Origin: Streptomyces akebiae | GTDB taxonomy: Bacteria; Actinomycetota; Actinomycetes; Streptomycetales; Streptomycetaceae | Length of the DNA: 64,000 nt | Direction of reading: 5' to 3' | Assembly: GCF_019599145.1 (NCBI RefSeq) | Contig: NZ_CP080647.1 | Coordinates: forward strand, 2,170,001-2,234,000 | Shown here: positions 42,665-51,558 of the stretch, piece by piece | How the letters are laid out: each line of letters begins with the position of its first letter | Position numbering within the stretch: position 1 is the stretch's first letter | The notes under the pieces: generated by a model | What the model was told of the DNA's origin: nothing | Databases searched by the model: none | Seen by the model: only the letters and a program-made list of their open reading frames with translations | Program-made: the position numbers and the translations under genes

Positions 42665-45600
42665 TCAGATCGGGTGCGGCTCCAGGTCGAGACAGCTGAG
42701 TTTCCAGGCCTTCAGGGCCAGCACCCGGGGATGGTCCCTGCCGATGCGCTTGTTCAGCGCGGCCAGCGCGTCGTGGTGCGTGGTGCGGGCCTCGTCGGCC
42801 CGGCCCAGATGACTGAGGGCGACGGCGAGGTTCCCGGCGGAGGTCAGTGTCGACGGGTGCAGCGGGTCGAGAACCTCCTTGAGCAGTTCGTACGACCCGG
42901 TGCTGATCCTGCGGGCCTCCTCCCAGTGGCCGAGCGCCGCCTCCGCGACGGCCAGGTTCGCGTGGCAGATGAGCGCGAACGGGTGCTGATCGCCGTTGAG
43001 TTCGGTGAACCTGGCCTGGGCCCTGCGCAGCAACTGCTGTGCCTCGCCCGCGGCTTCCGGGTGGACGGACCCGATGTCGTGGAGGAGCAGAACCGCGTGG
43101 TTGACCGAGCACGCCACCGTGTGGGAGTGCCCTTCCCCCAGCTTGTCCCTCAGGTCGTCCTGGACCCTGCGGATCAGATCGAGTCCTTCGTCGACCCGGC
43201 CCTGGGCGGCCATGTCTCCGGCCAGGCTCATCTCCAGCAGCAGCTCCTCCGACGTCGACTTCTCGCCGTCCGGTGTGCTTCTGAGCACATGCCGTACGAG
43301 TTCCTCGGCCTCCGCCGCCCGGCCGGCCCTGCGCAGGGAACCGGCCAGCCCCTTGGCCGTGTTCAGCACGGTAGGTGAGCCCTGGGTGAGACGGGGATTG
43401 CGCAGACAGCGCTCGTAGGCGCGCCTCAGCAGTGCGACCGATTCGTCGTAGTCACCGCAGTCACGCAGGTCACGGCCGAGGTTCACCGCCGACTCGATGG
43501 TCAGGGGATGATCGTGGAGCTGGATCGCCTCGCGGAGTTCCAGGGTTCTGCGGTCGACGTCGCGGGCGCGGTAGTAGTTGCCGGAGAGCCTCAGGGCGAC
43601 GGCGAGGTTGTTGGCCGCGCTGAGCGTGCGCGCGTTGTCCTCGCCGTAGTTCTGGTCGTATCTGCGGTAGGTCTCCTCGTCGTACCGCAGGGCCTCGGTC
43701 AGCCGGCCCAGACCGCGCAGGTCGGCGGCGATGCTGCTGGTGGTCATCAGGATGTGCTGGTCGTCGACGTCGTCCAGCACCTCCTTCTGCCGCTTCAGGA
43801 CCTCCTGGTCGAGGGCGAGGGACTCCTCGTACTTGCCCTGGGCGCGCAGGATGTTGGCGATCTGGAAGCGCATGTGCAGCGTCCAGCGTTCGTCGGGCGA
43901 CTCCTCCGCGGACCAGGCAGCCACGCGCCGCAGGCTGTAGTCCATGGCCTGGCTCAGCTCACCCCGGCGGCGCAGCTGACGGACCCGGTCCACATAGAGT
44001 TCCTTGATGCCCTCGTCAGGGGCCATCTCCGCCCAGGGAGTACCGAGGTGCGGCCAGATGATGCGGTACTTCTCCCAGGTGTTGGGGTTCTCCGGGTCGT
44101 CTCCGCTCGGCCGGGCGGCGATCAGCGAGCGGTAGACGGCCTCCTGAGCCGCTTCCCGCTCCTCGGCGGTCATCTCCTCCCGCATCGCGCTCTGCATCAT
44201 GCGGTGCACCGTCACGCTACGGGCCTTACGGTCCAGCGTGACCAGGGAGAACTTGCTGAGTTCCTTGTAGGCACGGGAGACCGTGCGCACCCCGCCGAGT
44301 GCGCGGGAGACCTCGTAGCCCTCCAGGAGATCCATGGAGATCTCCTCGGGGCTGTAGTACGAGCAGATCTGCAGCAGCTTCACCGCCGGCGGGAAGCTCT
44401 CCCGCAGTTTGCGGAGGCCGAACTCCCAGGTGTTCGTACCGGACTTGACGACCGCGCCCACCGATTTGTCGTCGGGGGCTCCGGTGGCCTGCGGCTGGAG
44501 CTTCTTGATGTAGTCGCGTACGTCGGCCCGGGTCTGCTCGATGAAGGCCGCGGCCCGTTCGATCGCGATCGGCAGGTCGCCCAGGGCCTCCGCGATCTGG
44601 TCGGCCTCCGTCCAGCCGCAGTCGGGCAGCCGACTGTGCAGGTGGGCGATGCTCTCGTTCCGCTCGAACACCGGGATGTCCACGGTGTCCACGTAGCGTC
44701 CCCAGCCCTCGGCCCGCTGACTGGTGACCAGGACGTGACCCCGCCGGCCGTCCATCATGTACTCGGGCAGGTGGTCCGCCTCCGGGACGTTGTCCAGGAT
44801 CAGCAGCCAACTGTCGTACTGGTCACCGTGGTTGAGGGCCTCGTACACCATCTTGGCCGTGTCGGTGGAGTTGGTGCGCGCGGGCAGGCCCAGTTCCTGG
44901 GCCATGTCCGCGTACCGGTCGACGGCCAGGATCTTCTGCTCGGCCCGGATGTGCCAGATGACGTCGTAGTCGCTCTTGTAGCGGTGGGCGAACTCCTGGG
45001 CCAGCAGGGTCTTTCCCACCCCGCCCATGCCCTTCAGCACCAGGGCCCGGGTGTCGCCCTTCCAGAGCTTCTCCCGGATGCTCTCCAGGATCTCCGTACG
45101 GCCCGTGAAGGACGACGTGCGCAGCGGGACGCCGAAGACCGAGGGCTCGGTCTTCGGGAAGCGGGGCAGTTTCGGCTCGTCGGCGGTGAAATGGCTGCGT
45201 GACAGGGAGTCGGCGCTGCGGCCGAACCAGGTCAGCAGGGCGTCCCGGCCCGCTTCACCGTCCTCGCAGCCCGTCATGTCGGCGAGCTGTTCCGTGAAGG
45301 GTGCCTCCAGGGACACCTGGTCGTCGACCTGCATCGAGACCAGTTGGTGCGCGCGCCGGTCGCTCTCCGCGTAGACCGCCTCCCAGGTGGTGCGGAAACG
45401 GGACGACCTGAGGTAGGCCTCGGAGAAGATGACCAGGGTGTGCGAGGCCGACTCGACGCCCCGTTCGATCTCGTCCCGCACCTGCGAGCTCTCCGTGGTG
45501 CCTTCCTGCGCCAGGTGGACCTTGAAGCCCGCCTGCCCCAGCACCGCGCCCGCCCAGTTGGCCCAACTGCGGTCCTGCGGGACGAAGCTGATGTACACGT

Positions 45601-46654
45601 CGGAGATCCGCGGCGGGCGGTGGCGGGTGTACCGGTCGAGGGTCTTGTGACGCAGCGGCTCGTCGATGCGGGGCATCGAGTCGACCTGGCCGTCCGTGAT
45701 GACCTCGGTGAGTCTCTCGTAGGCCGCGAGCAGGCTCTTGGGGTCCCCCGGCTTCTCCCGGAACGGGGCGAGCGTCTCCTCGTAGGAGTAGATCGGCCGG
45801 TAGGGGATCTCCACACTGCCCCAGTAGCTCTCCGGGTCCCGGTCGGGGATGTGTTTGCGCACGATGCGGTCGAAGCGGTACTGGATCTGTCCCCGGGCGG
45901 CGTCGAGCCGGTCGGCCTCGGCGTTCTCCACCCGCATGGGCACGGGGAGGATCCGGATGTCCCGGTTGCCGTACAGCATCCCGTCGATGCGCTCGGCGAC
46001 CCCGGCGGCGCCCTCGATGCTCTGGCTGCTGGGAGTGAAGCAGGTGACCACGGTGTGCGGCAGATTGACCGTGCAGATGTCGGAGATGTCGTTGAGCCCG
46101 GTGCGGCTGTCGATGAGGACGTAGTCGAAGTTCTCGACGAACTCGCGCTTGAGCCCTTCGAGGAATCTGGTGGCGAGGGGCCCGTCCATGAAGTCCTTCC
46201 AGTCGAACTGGGAGAACGCCGAGAGATAGCCCTTGTTCTTGGTGCCCGCCGGCAGGTAGTAGAGCTGACCGCCCGAGGGGAAGTTCCAGTCGACCTGGAT
46301 GAGGCAGCTGTTGAGGGTGATCCCGTCGGCCGCCTCCGCGTCGGACCCGCCCGCATAGTCGGAACCCAGTTCGAACTGGGGAAGGGTGTCACCCCTGCTC
46401 TGCATCGAGCTCGCGAACTGCGTGGAACGGCTGACCAGTTCGAGCACACCCGGGGTGGTCCGCAGCTGGCTCTCGCTCAGGAAGGGGTGCAGGAAGCGGT
46501 CCAGACCGGGGGCGTCGAGATCCCAGTCGACCACCAGGACGCGGTTGCCCGCGGAGGCGAGGATCCAGGCCGTGTTGGCGAGCGCCATCGTCCGTCCCGT
46601 ACCACCCTTGTACGAGTAGAACGTGATGATCCTGCGCGCGTCCTCGCCGGTCAT
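42665..46654 (-). CDS. fxsT: FxSxx-COOH system TPR protein FxsT (ParA-like, TIR, NB-ARC, TPR)
   Basis: A 1329-aa cytoplasmic protein with four parts. Residues 1-300: ParA/MinD-like ATPase with the deviant Walker motif YKGGTGRT (15-22) and VLIDSRTGLND. About 345-480: a TIR domain starting DVYISFVPQDRSWANWAG, with LVIFSEAYLRS. About 520-800: NB-ARC with the P-loop LKGMGGVGKTLLAQEF and LLILDNVPEAD. From about 860: tetratricopeptide repeats (LRAQGKYEESLALDQEVLKR, ANNLAVALRLSGNYYRARDV and further copies). The family is named FxsT from its constant association with FxSxx-COOH peptides. The ATG overlaps the FxsC stop (ATGA). It resembles STAND immune and regulatory ATPases; its action is unproven. 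Confidence 0.92.
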   Translation of the reverse strand: MTGEDARRIITFYSYKGGTGRTMALANTAWILASAGNRVLVVDWDLDAPGLDRFLHPFLSESQLRTTPGVLELVSRSTQFASSMQSRGDTLPQFELGSDYAGGSDAEAADGITLNSCLIQVDWNFPSGGQLYYLPAGTKNKGYLSAFSQFDWKDFMDGPLATRFLEGLKREFVENFDYVLIDSRTGLNDISDICTVNLPHTVVTCFTPSSQSIEGAAGVAERIDGMLYGNRDIRILPVPMRVENAEADRLDAARGQIQYRFDRIVRKHIPDRDPESYWGSVEIPYRPIYSYEETLAPFREKPGDPKSLLAAYERLTEVITDGQVDSMPRIDEPLRHKTLDRYTRHRPPRISDVYISFVPQDRSWANWAGAVLGQAGFKVHLAQEGTTESSQVRDEIERGVESASHTLVIFSEAYLRSSRFRTTWEAVYAESDRRAHQLVSMQVDDQVSLEAPFTEQLADMTGCEDGEAGRDALLTWFGRSADSLSRSHFTADEPKLPRFPKTEPSVFGVPLRTSSFTGRTEILESIREKLWKGDTRALVLKGMGGVGKTLLAQEFAHRYKSDYDVIWHIRAEQKILAVDRYADMAQELGLPARTNSTDTAKMVYEALNHGDQYDSWLLILDNVPEADHLPEYMMDGRRGHVLVTSQRAEGWGRYVDTVDIPVFERNESIAHLHSRLPDCGWTEADQIAEALGDLPIAIERAAAFIEQTRADVRDYIKKLQPQATGAPDDKSVGAVVKSGTNTWEFGLRKLRESFPPAVKLLQICSYYSPEEISMDLLEGYEVSRALGGVRTVSRAYKELSKFSLVTLDRKARSVTVHRMMQSAMREEMTAEEREAAQEAVYRSLIAARPSGDDPENPNTWEKYRIIWPHLGTPWAEMAPDEGIKELYVDRVRQLRRRGELSQAMDYSLRRVAAWSAEESPDERWTLHMRFQIANILRAQGKYEESLALDQEVLKRQKEVLDDVDDQHILMTTSSIAADLRGLGRLTEALRYDEETYRRYDQNYGEDNARTLSAANNLAVALRLSGNYYRARDVDRRTLELREAIQLHDHPLTIESAVNLGRDLRDCGDYDESVALLRRAYERCLRNPRLTQGSPTVLNTAKGLAGSLRRAGRAAEAEELVRHVLRSTPDGEKSTSEELLLEMSLAGDMAAQGRVDEGLDLIRRVQDDLRDKLGEGHSHTVACSVNHAVLLLHDIGSVHPEAAGEAQQLLRRAQARFTELNGDQHPFALICHANLAVAEAALGHWEEARRISTGSYELLKEVLDPLHPSTLTSAGNLAVALSHLGRADEARTTHHDALAALNKRIGRDHPRVLALKAWKLSCLDLEPHPI

Positions 46655-47988
46655 GGCCTGCCCTCCACGCGACTGCCGTCGCTCGATGCCCCGTTGCCCC
46701 GGCCGGTGTCGGGCCGTCGGGGCAGGTCCGCACCGGAATCCGGGACGCCCCGGACACCCGTGCCGCTCCGGGGCAATTGCGAGTGAATGTACCGCAAGTA
46801 GCGGATCTTGGTCGCCTCAGCCAGTTCGCTGAACCACCGGGTGAAGACATCCGCCCCGGCCAGCCCGCGTACCGCTTCCTGCTCGCCCACCCGGCCCTCG
46901 CTGATGAACCGGGGAAAGTTCGCCGCCAGCAGTCCGCGCAGTCGGTCGGACTGTTCCTTCGTCTGCAGATCGTCCCCCGCCAGAGTACTCAGCACCGCCG
47001 TCCACGGCCGCCGGGCCCGGTCGAACTCCTTTGCCTGGCGCGCCATTTGGGAGTTCTCCAGCGCCCAGGGATCCACCACCAGGATCCATGGGGCGGTGGG
47101 GAGTTCGCTGTCCCTCAGCTCCGTCTGGAACTTGTCGAAGGGCTTCACGGTGGGCTCGAAGCCGAGATTGCGGGCCAGCGCCTCCATCAGCTCGACCAGC
47201 GGGCCCACCGCCCTGCCGTACGGGCGCCAGTCGTCCACCTGCGGTCCGTAGCGGGCGCTGTCGCGCCCGACGGGTAACCCCTCCTCGGTCGGGGCGAGCA
47301 CGGTGATGTGCAGCGGGGAGGCGTAGGGCGGGTCGGCGAAGGCGTCGTCCAGCCCCGCGAGCGTCTCCGGCCGCGGCGCCCTTCCGTCGCCGCCCATGGT
47401 CCGCGCCCGCCCGGGATCCGCGGCCGCCAGGTCGACGATGCGCTGGGCCAGCCAGTCGGTCACCTGGGCGACCTGGGCGGAGAATCGGTCCGCCGCGCCC
47501 TCGTCCTCCGGGTCCGGGCGTTCGGACAGGTCCAGCACCTGGTCGAGCAGCCGGTGCAGTCCCATGGACGCGTAGTTCTCGGCGGCCTCACCGATGCCGT
47601 CCGGCACCTCCGGGTACTGCTCCTTGACCTTCTTCGGGAGCGACGTGGGCGAGTACGGCGTCCACAGCACCGGGACGATGCTCGGCCGGTTCTCGTGCGC
47701 ACCCTGGGTGACCGCGGTCCACTGCCGGCCGCACTGGGGATTGCTGAAGTACCGCTTGGAGTACAGCGGAACGAAGACCTGGCAGTCGAGAAGCGCCCTG
47801 ACCGACAACTCCCCCGGCGTTCCCGGCCGTTCGACGAAGCCCGCCTCCTCCTTCGTCACCCTCGCGCGGCGCGCCACCTTGGCGCACAGTTCGTCGAAGA
47901 ACCGGAAGACCAGACGATTGGGATCCTGTGCGGCGTCCCGGTGTCGGGGAACAGGAACCCGCGCATAGCTCATGAAGAACATCGGCAT
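46651..47988 (-). CDS. fxsC: TIR-like protein FxsC (long paralog)
   Basis: A 445-aa protein. The N-terminal TIR-like domain begins MPMFFMSYARVP and has the second conserved block CQVFVPLYSKRYF (69-81) followed by CGRQW (85-89), the FxsC hallmark; a second alpha/beta domain (about 220-390, ITVLAPTEEGLPVG to WILVVDPWALENS) follows, and the last 40 residues are disordered. The catalytic glutamate of NADase TIR domains cannot be identified with confidence. Start at 47988 with GGGAGTAG, 4 bp after the stop of the shorter paralog; its own stop overlaps FxsT. Part of the FxSxx-COOH operon. Confidence 0.9.
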   Translation of the reverse strand: MPMFFMSYARVPVPRHRDAAQDPNRLVFRFFDELCAKVARRARVTKEEAGFVERPGTPGELSVRALLDCQVFVPLYSKRYFSNPQCGRQWTAVTQGAHENRPSIVPVLWTPYSPTSLPKKVKEQYPEVPDGIGEAAENYASMGLHRLLDQVLDLSERPDPEDEGAADRFSAQVAQVTDWLAQRIVDLAAADPGRARTMGGDGRAPRPETLAGLDDAFADPPYASPLHITVLAPTEEGLPVGRDSARYGPQVDDWRPYGRAVGPLVELMEALARNLGFEPTVKPFDKFQTELRDSELPTAPWILVVDPWALENSQMARQAKEFDRARRPWTAVLSTLAGDDLQTKEQSDRLRGLLAANFPRFISEGRVGEQEAVRGLAGADVFTRWFSELAEATKIRYLRYIHSQLPRSGTGVRGVPDSGADLPRRPDTGRGNGASSDGSRVEGRP

Positions 47989-47992
47989 CCCG

Positions 47993-48646
47993 CTACTCCC
48001 CCTCGAAGACGTTCCGGAGGTCTTTGAACAGCTCCACGTCGCACGGTTCAAGGCTGGTCTGCTGAGCCACTTTTACGATCCTCTGAGCGAGCGCCCACAC
48101 AGAGCTGCGGTACCTGGCGTGGCGGCCCGCCTTCTTCAATCCGTAGAAGCCCGACTCAAGGTAGTCCTCACCCAGGTCGTGCCGAGCGAACTGCACTTTC
48201 TTCGCCACGGGCGGCAGAGTCAGATGCTGCTGTCCCACCCAGAGGACGGGGATGATCGCGTTGCCCGTGTACGGCCGGGTCCGAAGCTGTTCCTCCTGAC
48301 GTCGTGCGAAGGCGTCCCATTCCTTTCCGCACCATTCCCTCGTGAAGTACCGGCTGGTGTAGACGGGCACGAAGACCCGGCAGGTGGCCAGAGCGTGTTC
48401 GAGTCTGCTCTGCCAGTTCTCACCCAGATCGATGCTCTGGTCGAGGAATCCGGGCGATTCCACGCCGTCGTGATCAGTCAACTGCATGATGTCGCTGCAT
48501 AAATGGGTGTGAAACTGCTCCAGCGCCACAGTAGACGGATCCTTCTTCGCCCTCGCACCCACCGGCAACCGTGCGTAACTCATGAAGAATACGTACGGGT
48601 CGGAGGAAACCGACGCCGGTGCCGCCTGAGAAGCCGGATGAACCAT
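47993..48646 (-). CDS. TIR-like protein FxsC (short paralog)
   Basis: A 217-aa protein that corresponds to the first half of FxsC: FFMSYARLPVG at 20-30, CRVFVPVYTSRYF near 88-100 and CGKEWDAF just after. The second domain of the long paralog is missing. The start at 48646 has GGAAAGGCGAG upstream; ATGs at 48727 and 48697 would extend it. Base composition differs from its neighbours: 109 of 180 bases (61%) are G or C in 48001-48180, against 43 of 60 in a sample of fxsT. That suggests a later or separate acquisition, though the gene is well set in the operon. Confidence 0.85.
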   Translation of the reverse strand: MVHPASQAAPASVSSDPYVFFMSYARLPVGARAKKDPSTVALEQFHTHLCSDIMQLTDHDGVESPGFLDQSIDLGENWQSRLEHALATCRVFVPVYTSRYFTREWCGKEWDAFARRQEEQLRTRPYTGNAIIPVLWVGQQHLTLPPVAKKVQFARHDLGEDYLESGFYGLKKAGRHARYRSSVWALAQRIVKVAQQTSLEPCDVELFKDLRNVFEGE

Positions 48647-48783
48647 GGACTCGCCTTTCCCTCCCCCGTCGCCCACCTCGGGTCTCCCCGCCCCGAGCAT
48701 CACCGCTGATTCTTCTCCAGGGTCCATTGGAACGCGAAGACCGCCGTGGGTGCCAGGGGTCTGCCGGCTCAAGTTGTATCGGA

Positions 48784-48796
48784 CACCGTTACGGTG
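48784..48796. promoter_or_regulatory. Palindrome between fxsB and the short fxsC
   Basis: CACCGT-T-ACGGTG has perfect 6-bp arms and lies in the 169-bp gap after fxsB, 20 bp past its stop codon. It could be a regulator site for a second promoter of the fxsC-fxsC-fxsT part, or a weak RNA hairpin. Confidence 0.4.
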
Positions 48797-48815
48797 AACG
48801 GGAATTGATCCGGTA

Positions 48816-51329
48816 TCAGACCGCGATCGGGCCGGTTTCGGCCACTCCCCCCAGGGTCTCCGCCTCGCCCCGCAGCCCGCGCACGAACCGGTGTCCCAGG
48901 GCGGTCAGGGAGCCGGTTCCGGCCACCGTGTCGAGGGCGTCCAGTACGGCCGTGCGCCATCTGTCCGCCTCGGTGCGGGAGCGTTCGTACAGGGCCGGGC
49001 CGACACCGGCCGCACCGCGGCGGACCCTGAGCCGCCAGATGTCGGCGACCGCGAGGTGGGCGTACGCGCCCTGCACGATGGCGTCGAGAGGCCTGGCGTC
49101 GGGGCGCCACAGCACGCGGTAGCGGCGGTCGTCGAGGCCGTCGAGCAGGTCGAACATGTCGAGCATGGCGCCCAGCTTGACGTGCTGGTACTCGTGGACG
49201 ATCAGCATGGCCAGATCCTCGGCCGAGCGGGGCAGCGCGATGCCGACCGCCCCGAAGGCGTGCCGGGAGGTGGCGCTGACGTCGTCGCCGGACGCCGCGG
49301 GCACGAGCGGGGTCACCGTGGTCAGGCCGGCGGCGATCCCCTGCGCGTACTCGGCGTACTCGGTCCTGATCAGCTGCCAGGCCTCCCCGAACATCGCCTC
49401 CCACCGTCGGAATTCGGCCTCGGACAGGCGGGGCAGGGGCTTGTATCCGTAGCAGTCGCGGGAGGGGTCCAGGTCGTCCAGGGCCACTTCCAGTCCGTCG
49501 GCGGACAGGTGGCGCAATGGCTGCCAGCGCATGCCGTCGGGGGGCGACTCCTGGCCCAGGGTCCGCCCTTCGACGGTGAGCGCGGTGTCGGCGGCCGTCA
49601 CGGTGACCGTCCCTGCGCGTCGGTCGCGGCCGTCGGCGCGCAGCGACAGCCGCCCCAGGCCGGGGAGATGGATCGCCGGCCCCTCGGGCTCGTGCCGCAG
49701 CGGGACGGACAGGGTCAGCCGGCCACCGGCCCGTGCGACGGCCGACAGCGCGGCCTCGGCCGGGCGGCCCTCGGCCGGGCGGCCCTCGGCCGGGCGGCCC
49801 TCGGCCGGGCGGCCCTCGGCCCGGCGTCGCACCGGCTGCCCGCACGCGAGGGCCCACACACGGAGGTACGGGTCGGCCAGCAGGACGTCCAGCGCGGCGG
49901 CGGGCAGGGCCAGGATCGCGTCCCAGCCGGGTCCCGAGTCCGCCGGCCCGCCCGTTCCCGGAGCCGTCCCCACGACCGCGCCGGCGCTCGCGCCCGCGCT
50001 CGTCCCCGCCCCCGCGCCCACCGACATCGGCCTCAGCCCGGCGGTCAGCCCCGTCCCCTGGGTGTCCGCGCGCCGTGCCGCCGCCAGCAGCGCCCTGCGC
50101 TGGCTGTTCTGTGCCGCGGCCAGGGAGCGGACGGCCGCCGCGCCGCCGTATCCGGCGGCCAGTTCGTCGAAGTGGGTCCAGGACAGACCGTGCCAGCCGT
50201 GGCGGACGTCGGCGTCGTCGCGCTCCGTGGTCTGCACGTACTCGATGATTTTCAGCAGGTCGGCGCAGTAGACGGAGGGGTTGTCGAACCCGTTGGAGGA
50301 GCGGTGGCGGTGCCCGTAGAGGCCGCCGCCGCAGACCGACACGACGGGGCAGGCGCGGCACTGCGCGCTCAGCCCGTCCAGTCCGGCGCGGCGGGCCTGG
50401 ATGCCCCGGTGCTCGGCGGCCTCCTCCAGACGGTGGGTGGCCAGGTGCATGCCGGTCGCCGGGGCTCCCGGATAGGCCGTCTTCAGCCAGTCCGCCTGTT
50501 CGAGGGCGCCGTCGGTCTCGACCACGAGCAGGTCCGAACTGCCCAGCCCCAGCGCCTCGGTGAGGCTGCCACGGCCTCGGGTCAGCCGGCTGATGGACTC
50601 GAACATCCGGATGCGCATCGGCATGCCGTCGGCCGTCCACTGCTTGTGCACGGCGATCAGCCAGTCCGCGTAGTCGGTCTCCCCGCCGGGGCGGGGTGGC
50701 GGGAACTCCCACGTGGCGTGCGGCAGCAGGAAGTCGACGGCCGGCGGGCGGAGTTCGGCCAGCGCCCGGTACACCTCCACCGGGTCGTTCTCGACGTCGA
50801 TCGTGCAGAGCAGCCCGCCGAAGGCGGCGCGGTGGGGCGGTGAGCCGAGGAGACGTACCGCGCGGACCACGTCGTGGTAGGAGCCGGAGCCGTCCCGTCT
50901 GATCCGGTGGCGGTCGTTGGACGCCTCGTCGCCGTCGAGCGAGATGCTGGTGACGATGGACTCGTCGACGAGCATCGCGCAGAACTCGTCGTCCAGGCGG
51001 AGGCCGTTGGTCTGCATGCGCAGGTCGAGTTCGGCCACGCCGCTGAGCGCCGAGCGGAGTGAGCGGGCGAAGCCTCTCAGGCGTTCCCGCCCGGCGAGCA
51101 GGGGCTCACCGCCGTGCAGCACGACGTGCACGCGGGTGAGTCGGTGTGCGGCCGCGTGTTCGGCGATCCGCCCGGCCGCATGACGGAACGTTTCCTCGGA
51201 CATCGTCACCGGCCGCCCGCGCCAGCTCTGGTCGGCGTGCTGGTAGACGTAGCAGTGGTCACAGGCCAGATCGCACCGGCTGTGCACCTTGATCACAAAC
51301 TGGCGGAAGGGCCGCGCCGCCATCGTCAC
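48816..51329 (-). CDS. fxsB: FxsB radical SAM/SPASM cyclophane maturase fused to an HExxH domain
   Basis: An 837-aa fusion. The radical SAM domain has the CxxxCxxC cluster motif at Cys19, Cys23 and Cys26 (SRCDLACDHCYVY) and VVLHGGEPLL; the auxiliary Fe-S region lies at about 323-360 (CRACPVVSVCGGGLYGHRHR, then a later Cys). In this family the enzyme forms a cyclophane between the Phe ring and a nearby side chain of FxsA. After an Ala/Gly-rich linker (about 430-530, containing AEGRP repeats) comes a domain with HEYQH at 712-716, the motif of alpha-ketoglutarate-dependent peptide beta-hydroxylases encoded separately in many RiPP loci. GTG 51329 or ATG 51323 can start it; it follows fxsA by 33 bp. 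Confidence 0.92.
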   Translation of the reverse strand: MTMAARPFRQFVIKVHSRCDLACDHCYVYQHADQSWRGRPVTMSEETFRHAAGRIAEHAAAHRLTRVHVVLHGGEPLLAGRERLRGFARSLRSALSGVAELDLRMQTNGLRLDDEFCAMLVDESIVTSISLDGDEASNDRHRIRRDGSGSYHDVVRAVRLLGSPPHRAAFGGLLCTIDVENDPVEVYRALAELRPPAVDFLLPHATWEFPPPRPGGETDYADWLIAVHKQWTADGMPMRIRMFESISRLTRGRGSLTEALGLGSSDLLVVETDGALEQADWLKTAYPGAPATGMHLATHRLEEAAEHRGIQARRAGLDGLSAQCRACPVVSVCGGGLYGHRHRSSNGFDNPSVYCADLLKIIEYVQTTERDDADVRHGWHGLSWTHFDELAAGYGGAAAVRSLAAAQNSQRRALLAAARRADTQGTGLTAGLRPMSVGAGAGTSAGASAGAVVGTAPGTGGPADSGPGWDAILALPAAALDVLLADPYLRVWALACGQPVRRRAEGRPAEGRPAEGRPAEGRPAEAALSAVARAGGRLTLSVPLRHEPEGPAIHLPGLGRLSLRADGRDRRAGTVTVTAADTALTVEGRTLGQESPPDGMRWQPLRHLSADGLEVALDDLDPSRDCYGYKPLPRLSEAEFRRWEAMFGEAWQLIRTEYAEYAQGIAAGLTTVTPLVPAASGDDVSATSRHAFGAVGIALPRSAEDLAMLIVHEYQHVKLGAMLDMFDLLDGLDDRRYRVLWRPDARPLDAIVQGAYAHLAVADIWRLRVRRGAAGVGPALYERSRTEADRWRTAVLDALDTVAGTGSLTALGHRFVRGLRGEAETLGGVAETGPIAV
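49755..49824 (-). repeat. 15-bp tandem repeat in the fxsB linker
   Basis: Four exact copies of CTCGGCCGGGCGGCC (49755-49814) and a partial fifth encode repeated AEGRP between the radical SAM and HExxH halves of FxsB (about residues 506-525). Perfect identity of the copies points to recent expansion; unit number can change without a frameshift. Confidence 0.9.
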
Positions 51330-51362
51330 CGGGACGATCCCTCGTCGTTCCGGCCAGGCCGG

Positions 51363-51518
51363 TCAGAGCGACGACTGGAAGGCGGCCACCGGCTCTCCGC
51401 CACCTGCGAGCATCCTTGCCATGACCGAGTCCTGAGCGGACTCGGGCACGTCATCCAGCGAGGTGTCGTGCAAATCCCTGACGACGCTCGTGGCGAAGGG
51501 CTGCTCGTACCTGTCCAT
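51363..51518 (-). CDS. fxsA: FxSxx-COOH RiPP precursor peptide FxsA
   Basis: A 51-aa peptide that ends in EPVAAFQSSL, an exact FxSxx carboxy terminus. The leader contains FATSVVRDLHDTSLDDVPE. In the triceptide class, the radical SAM partner joins the aromatic ring to the residue two places on, here Phe47 and Ser49 in F-Q-S, to give a strained three-residue cyclophane; this is inferred from the family. The HExxH half of FxsB could hydroxylate a beta carbon near the end. The start at 51518 has GAGGAG 6 bases upstream, and a promoter lies 41 bp further up. It is the first gene of the operon fxsA-fxsB-fxsC-fxsC-fxsT. Confidence 0.9.
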   Translation of the reverse strand: MDRYEQPFATSVVRDLHDTSLDDVPESAQDSVMARMLAGGGEPVAAFQSSL

Positions 51519-51558
51519 AGGCGTCTCCTCGGGCGTACGGCTCCGGGCGGCACACCTC

